A stretch of 64,000 nucleotides of DNA. Source: Cryptomeria japonica (Eukaryota; Streptophyta; Pinopsida; Cupressales; Cupressaceae). Where the stretch lies: the NCBI RefSeq assembly GCF_030272615.1, contig NC_081406.1:463102072-463166071 (forward strand). Reading direction: 5' to 3'. The notes beneath the pieces were generated by a model. That model was not told where the DNA came from. It searched no databases and worked only from the letters and a program-made list of their open reading frames with translations. Positions 58,111-64,000 of the stretch are shown piece after piece (the first letter of the stretch is position 1; each line of letters starts with the position of its first letter). The translations under genes and the position numbers were made by a program.

Positions 58111-58309
58111 GTAGGTGTCGGTTGATCTTCTGTTATAGCAACAAAGACCCATCCATTGTCTATCGAATCCTCATCAGAATCATCAGTGACTCCTTCATCA
58201 ACAAGATAACAAGACTTGTCTTTATTCTTCTAAAATCTATATCTCTAATATTTAGGGTTAGGCTTGTATGTTCTTCTAGCTTCTTCTTTTAATCTTACAT
58301 GTCTATTAG

Positions 58310-59169
58310 GGCATCTTGAAGCCATATGACCAATCTTATTATAGTTAAAACATTTAAAGCATGCTTTACCTTCATACTTACTTCCAACTGGACCTTTAGG
58401 CATTTTCCTTGCAAATAGTACTTCAAGTTCTTCAAGTTATTCATTTTCTCTTGTGCTTTCTTCAAGTTCTCTTGAATAAAAAGATTTCCAATCAGACTTG
58501 TAAAATGATGATGATGCAGATGAAGTTGATGCCTTAAAAGCTAAATCTTTCTTGTACCAACATGACCAAATTCCTCAATTTCAAAAGCTAAAAGTTTTTC
58601 AATCAATGTATCTCTAGTTATTGATGTATTAGGCATTGTTCTTAACTCATTTATAGTATTAACTTTCATTTTGTATGCCGGTGGCAATCCTCTTAAAACT
58701 TTTGAAATAATTTCATCTTCACTTAAGGTTCCTCCACAACATTTAATACCTAAAACAATTTCATTAACTTTTTCCATAAAAGCAGAAATTCTTTCATCTT
58801 CTTCCATTTTCAGATTTTCATACCTGACCTGGAAGCTCTCAAGTTTTGCAATTTTGACTATGGAATCTCCTTCATTCAATGTTTCCAAATGGTCCCAAAT
58901 AGGTTTAGTAGTAGATCTATCTAATAATCCCATGATTTGCTGATCTGATAATGCACTCAAAAGTTCTTCTCTTACTTTGCAATCATTTTCCTCATCTTTA
59001 GCCAAGTTAGGTGGATTAGGTTGACCATGAATAGGAGTAGTATAGCCATTCTTTGTAACTTCCTAGATGTCCTTTCCAATGCAATTTAGATGTGTCTCCA
59101 TCCTAATCTTCCATTTGCCATAGTTCCATCAAGTTTAGGAGTGTCCTTCCTGAAATAGTTAGAAGACAT
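58310..59169 (-). pseudogene. Copia-C gag
   Basis: The ATG at 59169 starts SSNYFRKDTPKLDG, followed by a frameshift near 59125 and a stop near 59070. The frame 59005-58541 carries LLSALSDQQIMGLLD, WDHLETL, FQVRYENLKMEEDERI and LRGLPPAYKMKVNTINELR, the UBN2-type copia gag domain. A stop at 58540 is followed by a Ser-rich linker and the zinc knuckle CFNYNKIGHMASRC (about 58310-58352), where the second Cys is Tyr. Confidence 0.87.
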
Positions 59170-59212
59170 TGGATCTCCTCAAGCTGTTAAACTTCCACAA
59201 AAAGAGGACTAA

Positions 59213-59224
59213 GCTTTGATACCA
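59213..59224 (-). other. Copia-C primer-binding site
   Basis: Minus strand TGGTATCAAAGC, one change from the initiator-Met site TGGTATCAGAGC, two bases after the LTR. Confidence 0.88.
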
Positions 59225-59226
59225 AT

Positions 59227-60328
59227 TATTAGGTCCCAAAGGCAACTGAGAGGGGGGGGGAGTGAATCAGTTGTCAAATAAATTCAAACCAAAACAACAT
59301 AACCAAACTTAATGCTTAATACTGATCAACCAAACTTAATGCTTAATACCGATAAACCAAACTTAATGTCGGTAGATTGTTTATCAGTTAATTGCAGTAC
59401 CGGTAAAGATTAATGCATGAAACAGAAAGACAATATCATCCACAACACATAACACCAATATTTGTACATGGAAACCCGGTAAGGGGAAAAACCACAGTGG
59501 GAAACCTTAGCCACAATCAGATGATACTACTACATATAGTATGTGTATACGATAGGGGGTCTGCACATGCAGAAAGGCCAACCACCTAGAGCTCACTACT
59601 CAAACACAAATGGGAGTCACGCTGACTACAATTGGAGGGTTAAATCCAATAATGATGTACTTCTTAAAATATCATCTTCATATGTTGGATTCAATACTAG
59701 TGTAGTTCTGATATGTCTTCAAAAAAACCTTCCTTCAACCTTCAAATGATGTCTGCATGTATTGCTCTTCTCATTCTCGCATATACCTTTATACAAATAT
59801 TTTTCCCAATCGCATATCGATCTTACAAATAGGATCTTACATATATACCAAAACCTAGGACCAAAATGTATAGGTCGGCTTTACAAAAGATATTAGAATA
59901 AAACAATTTACAATTAAATCAATAACCAATGCAATATCTGATTCAACATGTCATTTTAATGCATTTACAACAATAATAAATCATCTCCATAGCATGTCTT
60001 GCTGATCTGGAATAGATAGGCCTATCAGTGTTTATCCTGGACCTATTTGTTGGTAACAACAAATATGAAAACACTAATATACCAATGAACAAATCTCCAA
60101 GAAAAATTGTCCAAATGATGTCTTCGACATAACCAAGTGTTTTCCATGTCATTTCAAGTGCCGTTGAATAATATATCCTGCCAATGAATAAGATACCAGT
60201 GACTGTGCATAAAGTCACTTGCTTGCCGGTGAACATTTCCAAATCTCCAAGTGCTAGTAGGCTTGACTAGAGTTGATAAGTGTTTACATCAATGAAAAAA
60301 CCATATCAACATATCTAAAATACCAACA
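59227..60328 (-). repeat. Copia-C right (5') LTR
   Basis: 1102 bp, homologous to 53633-54712. The plus-strand start is TATTAGG rather than TGTTAGG, another TG to TA transition. It includes a local 22-bp duplication (ACCAAACTTAATGCTTAATAC region at 59303-59350). Confidence 0.92.
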
Positions 60329-60333
60329 CAAGT

Positions 60334-60788
60334 TGCAGGTGCATGACTGTAATTGTAAATTTAGGATTCATTTGCAGAGATGGAAAAACCCTTTTCATCT
60401 CGCGGATTTTTCGAAGGACCGTGCATAACTTACGCATGGTCCCAAAGATTTTTCTCTAAATTTAGAGGGAAGGTCTTTATAAGTCTAAATACCTCAGATC
60501 CAAAGTTACAGTGCGATCTCATATCGGTAGCTCCTTATTTCACCCATTTTGTCTTCATTTTCTGCATAGTCAACAAGTCAACTCTTCTACTTACAAAAGA
60601 GGATAAATTGCATTGCACCCTTGAAATTCACTTAGTATTCAGATCCTTATTCACTCTAGGGTTTGGATCTAGTGAAATCAACCCCTCTTTTGAATGTAAA
60701 GTATCTCCCAAGTGAAAATCATCCTAGTGATTTCCTTTCTCTCTCCTAGGTGGGGAATCAGTAGGGTTCAATTTTCCATTTTACATTT
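60334..60788 (+). repeat. Putative gypsy LTR, part 3, and candidate LTR end
   Basis: Sequence resuming after Copia-C. It contains the first copy of a palindrome-like word (60415-60445 region). At 60785-60805 CATTTTACA is followed by TTTTGGTGAACCCAACATCC, which could be an LTR end plus an unusual primer site; this is weak. Confidence 0.4.
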
Positions 60789-62162
60789 TGGTGAACCCAA
60801 CATCCTATATCTTAATTTTGATTTCTTATTTGTTAGATCTGAATAATTGCAATGTGAACTTTAAAATTTCATTTCCAAGTTTGATCTTTTGCGAAATTTA
60901 GAAGTTAATTGCATAAAAACCCTAATTTTTCATTTTGAGGAAATTAAGCGTGTGAAGTATATAATTTTTATTGTTTGTTTCAGATCTGATTTCTATTTCA
61001 AATTTGCAATTAAAAGTAGTCTTTTTATTATAAAAATTAAGTGGTTAAAGAGTAAAACCCTAAATTTTAAGGGATCTCCTATTTTGACCTTTGACTGCTT
61101 ATTTGATCTATCTAAACATCTCCAAACCAGACAATTTTTTGGAATTCGTAGTAGAACCACAATATCTTTCATCTCTGAAAATTTCAAAAAATGTTTGTCA
61201 GACCCTGCATAATTTATGCACAGTCCTTGACATTTATTCTGAAATTTGGGTGTTGGATTTGACTGTATTTTACAGCTTAAATCCGAAGATTGGGTTGATT
61301 CTATCATTTTTTAAACCTCCTAAGGTCGAAAAAAATTCAAATTGCATGTTTGATTTCCTTGCAATTTACAAAAAATCAAGATTTGAAATTGAACTTGTGC
61401 AAAATTTGGATCTTAATTCAATTTTTTAGATTTATCATTATTTTTAGATTTGTCTTCTTACTAAAAATATTCAAAATTTCAATTCCCTCCTTTTGGCAAA
61501 ATTTCAAAATCAATTGGTTAGGATCTAAAACCCTAATTTTTAAATTAAATTGGAGCTTGTGAAAATTTCAATCAAACTCATTAATTTTTAGTCCTCTAAA
61601 CATTTTCCAAGTTGGCCCTATCCATTAGGTCTGGTATTCTTCAAAATTTTCTTTCAATTCATCATATTTCACAAAACCCTAATTAGGTCCTATTTCAACA
61701 TTCTGAGCTTAAATTCACCTATCTATAGATCATAAAATCACTAAATTTTTTGGAATTAGTAAGAAAATCATCATATGTATCATCTCTAAAAAATTCAAAA
61801 AGAGTTGAAGGGATCGTGCATAACTTACGCATAGTCCCTGGCTTTTTTCCTGAAATTTTGGGAGACTGTTAGACTTTGTTTTACTGCTCAATTCTAGAAA
61901 ATTGGTTGATTTTGTCGAATTTGGTTCCCTCTAACATTAAAAATAATCTCCACTTTCAACATTCAATTTTCATGATATAGTTTAAAATTAAGTGGTTAAT
62001 TAAGAACAACCCTAATTTTAAATTAAAAAATTTCAATTCAACAACTTTGAATTTATAAAATTAACAGATTTTTCAGGACACCCTAATTTTAATTTTCAAT
62101 CTCTTTTGGATAATTATCATCATTCCTAGAAATTACACAATTCCTTCTTTAAATCAATTACT
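60789..62162 (+). repeat. Putative gypsy leader with diverged tandem units
   Basis: AT-rich DNA with recurrent AAACCCTAA and CTGAAATTT words and no coding frame. Two long units align: around 61120-61330 and 61740-61945, offset about 612 bp, both containing a TGCATAA-TTA-GCA palindrome-like word flanked by the same context. The last bases run into the truncated Copia-D at about 62163. Confidence 0.6.
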
Positions 62163-62186
62163 AAGGGCAGTGCTGGCAGTAATTTA

Positions 62187-63144
62187 TATTATAAAATCAG
62201 TAATGATGATATACTGATTGTTGAAGTATTTGTTGATGACATTATTTTTGGAGTCGAAGATAAATTATGCATAGAATTTTCTAAGAACATGGAGAAAGAA
62301 TTTGAGATGTCTATGATTGGTGAGATGAAATTTTTCTTAGGTTTGCAGATTACTCAGACTAACCAAGGTATTTTTATCTATAAAACTAAATATGTTAAGG
62401 AATTGTTGAAGAAATTTGGTATGGGAGATTTTAAACCGGTAAGTACACCTATGGTTACAAGTGAGAAATTGACAAGGAAATAGGTTTCTATGCTGATAAA
62501 TCCTACAAGATACAAATCTATGATTGTAGGTCTACTTTATTTAACTCAGACTAGACCTGACATTATGAATGTTGTTTGTATTGTTTCAAGATTTCAGAGC
62601 GATCCTAGAGAAAATCATGAGATGGCGGTAAAAAAGATTTTTAGATACTTACAAGGTACATCACAATATGGTTTGTGGTATCCTAAGAATGATAACTTCA
62701 CTTTATGTGCATATGTATATGCTGACAGGGTTGGAGGCGTTGATGACTAGAAAAGTACTTCTGCTGGAACTTTCTTTCTTGGAAAGAAGTTGGTTTCATG
62801 GATCAGCAAGAAATAGTCATATACTTCTTTATCTACTGCTTGAGCTGAGTATGTTGTTGCTACTACTAATCGTACACAAGTTTTTATCGATGAAGAAAAT
62901 GTTGAAGGATATAAAGGTGGATTATGATGCACTGGTAGTTATTCATTGTGATAACTCTTCTTCTATTGATATATCTATCAAGTATAACTTTTTAAAGGAT
63001 AAGGTGGAAGCAAATGAAGTTAAACTGGTTTATGTGAACACTAAAGAACAAATTGCAGATTTTTTCACTAAACCTTTATCTAAGGAATCTTTTGAGTACC
63101 TGAGAGATAGATTGGGGGTTTCTGCCCCTCTTATAGAGACTTGA
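62187..63144 (+). pseudogene. Copia-D reverse transcriptase (C-terminal half) and RNase H
   Basis: Starts with VEVFVDDIIFG (about 62220-62252; both catalytic Asp present), then 62289-62483 FEMSMIGEMKFFLGLQITQ. A stop at 62480 and another at 62748 separate RYKSMIVGLLYLTQTRPDI and YLQGTSQYGLWYPKN from the RNase H part. RNase H keeps TFFLGKKLVSWISKK, SLSTA near 62836, then after frame changes CDNSSSIDIS (about 62948-62977), LVYVNTKEQIADFFTKPLSK and LRDRLGV. A piece including part of the RNase H substrate-binding region appears shortened near 62970 (DIS joins directly to IKYNFLKD). Confidence 0.88.
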
Positions 63145-63540
63145 TTGATGTGGTTTGGCATCAGTCTGGTATGCATTATTAGAAACACTATTCATTCCAT
63201 CACTGATGTGGGATGCTACTGCTCAGAGGGAGTAGTCAGCTTTGAGATTCATAGGCTAACTTTTTTTCTTTGATATTTCTCTCAGATTTGTGGCATTCAT
63301 GTCAAAGGGGGAGAGATATTGATGTGAAAAAGATAAAGAAAGAAAAAAGAAAAACATAGGGGGAGAGATAGCGATGTGAAAAATTAAGTCAAAACTTTGT
63401 AGAGATATTATTCATGGGTGGAGAGACATTGATATTCAGATCTATATGCAGGAGATTGTTGGTTGTCTTCCATAGGGGGAGACTTGTTTGGAATTTCTTG
63501 GTACTTAGATTTTTTTCACATCTAGTGTTGCCATCAATTC
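63145..63540 (+). other. Copia-D 3' untranslated region with GGGGGAGA repeats
   Basis: The word AAAGGGGGAGAGAT or close variants recur at about 63305, 63357, 63407, 63475 and 63543. These are purine tracts similar to the polypurine tract itself. No frame is supported. Confidence 0.7.
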
Positions 63541-63553
63541 CAAAGGGGGAGAT

Positions 63554-64000
63554 TGTTGGCCATTTGGTGGAATTGATTATGTGTTGCATTGATGTTTTGT
63601 CATTGATGTCAACACTAGCTGTTTGGATGCTTTACCAGCACCCTTATGGTCTAGGTAGGTTGAGTGGTTTTTGGTTAACTTGGATCCAACATGATCTGGT
63701 TAACTCCAGTATAATTTGGTGATGGAATTGGCTTGTTCATAATGGCTATACTCATATTTGGTCAGTTGGTTTTGGTCTGGTGATTGGATGCTATCTTGCT
63801 TACACAGAAGATTGGTTTCTGGTTCCGATGAGGGTTTCACTGGCAGATCTTTTGTTGGAGATCTTTGATGAATAGAATAAGTAGCGTTGGTGTAGCTTCT
63901 GGTAGAGTTTCAGGATGTTGTTGGTAATCTTGTTCGAGATGACATTTGGAGATCATTGTTGAAGAGTGTGGGCCTATACTTGGTCCTGGTTGATCTAGGT
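63554..64000 (+). repeat. Copia-D 3' LTR, cut by the window end
   Basis: Starts TGTTGGCCATTTGGTGG right after the purine tract. It matches the reverse complement of Copia-B's LTR from its end at 53558 downward. The remainder lies outside the window. Confidence 0.9.

Larger units (their letters stand above)
53628..60333 (-). mobile_element. Copia-C: Ty1/copia element, complete structure, inactive
   Basis: LTRs at 53633-54712 and 59227-60328; CAAGT flanks at 53628-53632 and 60329-60333. On the minus strand: primer site, gag, protease, integrase, reverse transcriptase, RNase H, purine tract. It is related to Copia-B at protein level but its LTRs are a different family. Stops, frameshifts and changed catalytic residues in knuckle, protease and integrase show it is dead. 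Length about 6.7 kb. Confidence 0.93.
62163..64000 (+). mobile_element. Copia-D: 5'-truncated copia element of the Copia-B family
   Basis: Coding similarity starts abruptly at about 62166 inside reverse transcriptase (SNLYYKIS) and continues through RNase H, the 3' untranslated region, a purine tract (63541-63553) and the 3' LTR starting at 63554, which runs beyond the window. The LTR is the reverse complement of Copia-B's LTR family. Orientation is opposite to Copia-B. No 5' LTR, gag, protease or integrase is present, so it was truncated by deletion or recombination. Confidence 0.9.

Noticed and set aside
60789-60805. Definite primer-binding site for the outer gypsy element
   Set aside because: The word TGGTGAACCCAACATCC is at a plausible place, but I cannot match it securely to a tRNA 3' end, so it is only mentioned as a candidate.
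60380-61562. Plus-strand frames of 100-112 codons in the putative gypsy leader
   Set aside because: They have Phe/Leu/Lys/Ile-rich composition typical of AT-rich non-coding DNA and no domain, and overlapping frames on both strands are equally open.

Overview
The window looks like intergenic chromatin from a large, repeat-rich plant nuclear genome. The base composition is AT-rich. Ty1/copia and Ty3/gypsy LTR retrotransposons are inserted into one another, and there are remains of an L1-type LINE, a PPR gene and a plant-mobile-domain (PMD) gene. A gymnosperm would fit the long-lived, heavily mutated, nested elements, but that is inference. I found no intact host gene, no rRNA or tRNA gene and no CRISPR array. 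Every long coding segment belongs to a transposable element and carries stops or frameshifts.

0-11.4 kb: a minus-strand PPR pseudogene (about 550-1060), then AT-rich DNA with no recognisable gene. It includes a cluster of TTGGCGAATC-like motifs (3.2-3.9 kb) and an exact 61-bp duplication (5.0-5.2 kb). At 9.16 kb there is a primer-binding-site-like sequence of the Tat/Ogre kind, followed by a decayed gag.

11.1-20.2 kb: microsatellites ((TACA)n, (GA)n, (AT)n), a dispersed repeat pair that carries a microsatellite at the same end of both copies, a 1-kb retrotransposed coiled-coil ORF with a 13-bp target-site duplication (TSD), and an L1-like LINE. The LINE keeps ORF1 with a CCHC knuckle, the endonuclease and the start of reverse transcriptase, and stops abruptly in the reverse transcriptase.

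20.3-34.8 kb: a PMD pseudogene on the minus strand lies just before a plus-strand polypurine tract and putative LTR start (22868). Into that LTR-like sequence is inserted a complete Athila-like Ty3/gypsy element (23836-34789, minus strand). It has both LTRs, the TSD TTACC, a tRNA-Asp-type primer site, gag, pol and an extra ORF of about 630 codons downstream of pol.

34.8-64 kb: unassigned DNA holding a 332-bp TRIM (36454-36785), then a nest of insertions. A putative gypsy LTR starting at 37977 was hit by two minus-strand copia elements: Copia-B (38653-53558, TSD AATTC) and Copia-C (53633-60328, TSD CAAGT). Copia-B's left LTR was hit by a solo LTR (38823-46417, TSD TAAAC). That LTR was hit by a plus-strand gag-protease-only copia, Copia-A (39531-46213, TSD GTTTT). 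Copia-A's left LTR was in turn hit by another solo LTR (39896-41692, TSD ATCAG/ATCAA). The window ends in a 5'-truncated plus-strand copia, Copia-D, of Copia-B's family.

The most unusual items are the five-level nest, the copia that has lost integrase and reverse transcriptase but keeps a long acidic reading frame, the extra ORF and 21-bp coding repeat of the Athila-like element, the TRIM, the PMD gene lying antisense to a retroelement end, and the microsatellite-linked repeat pair.
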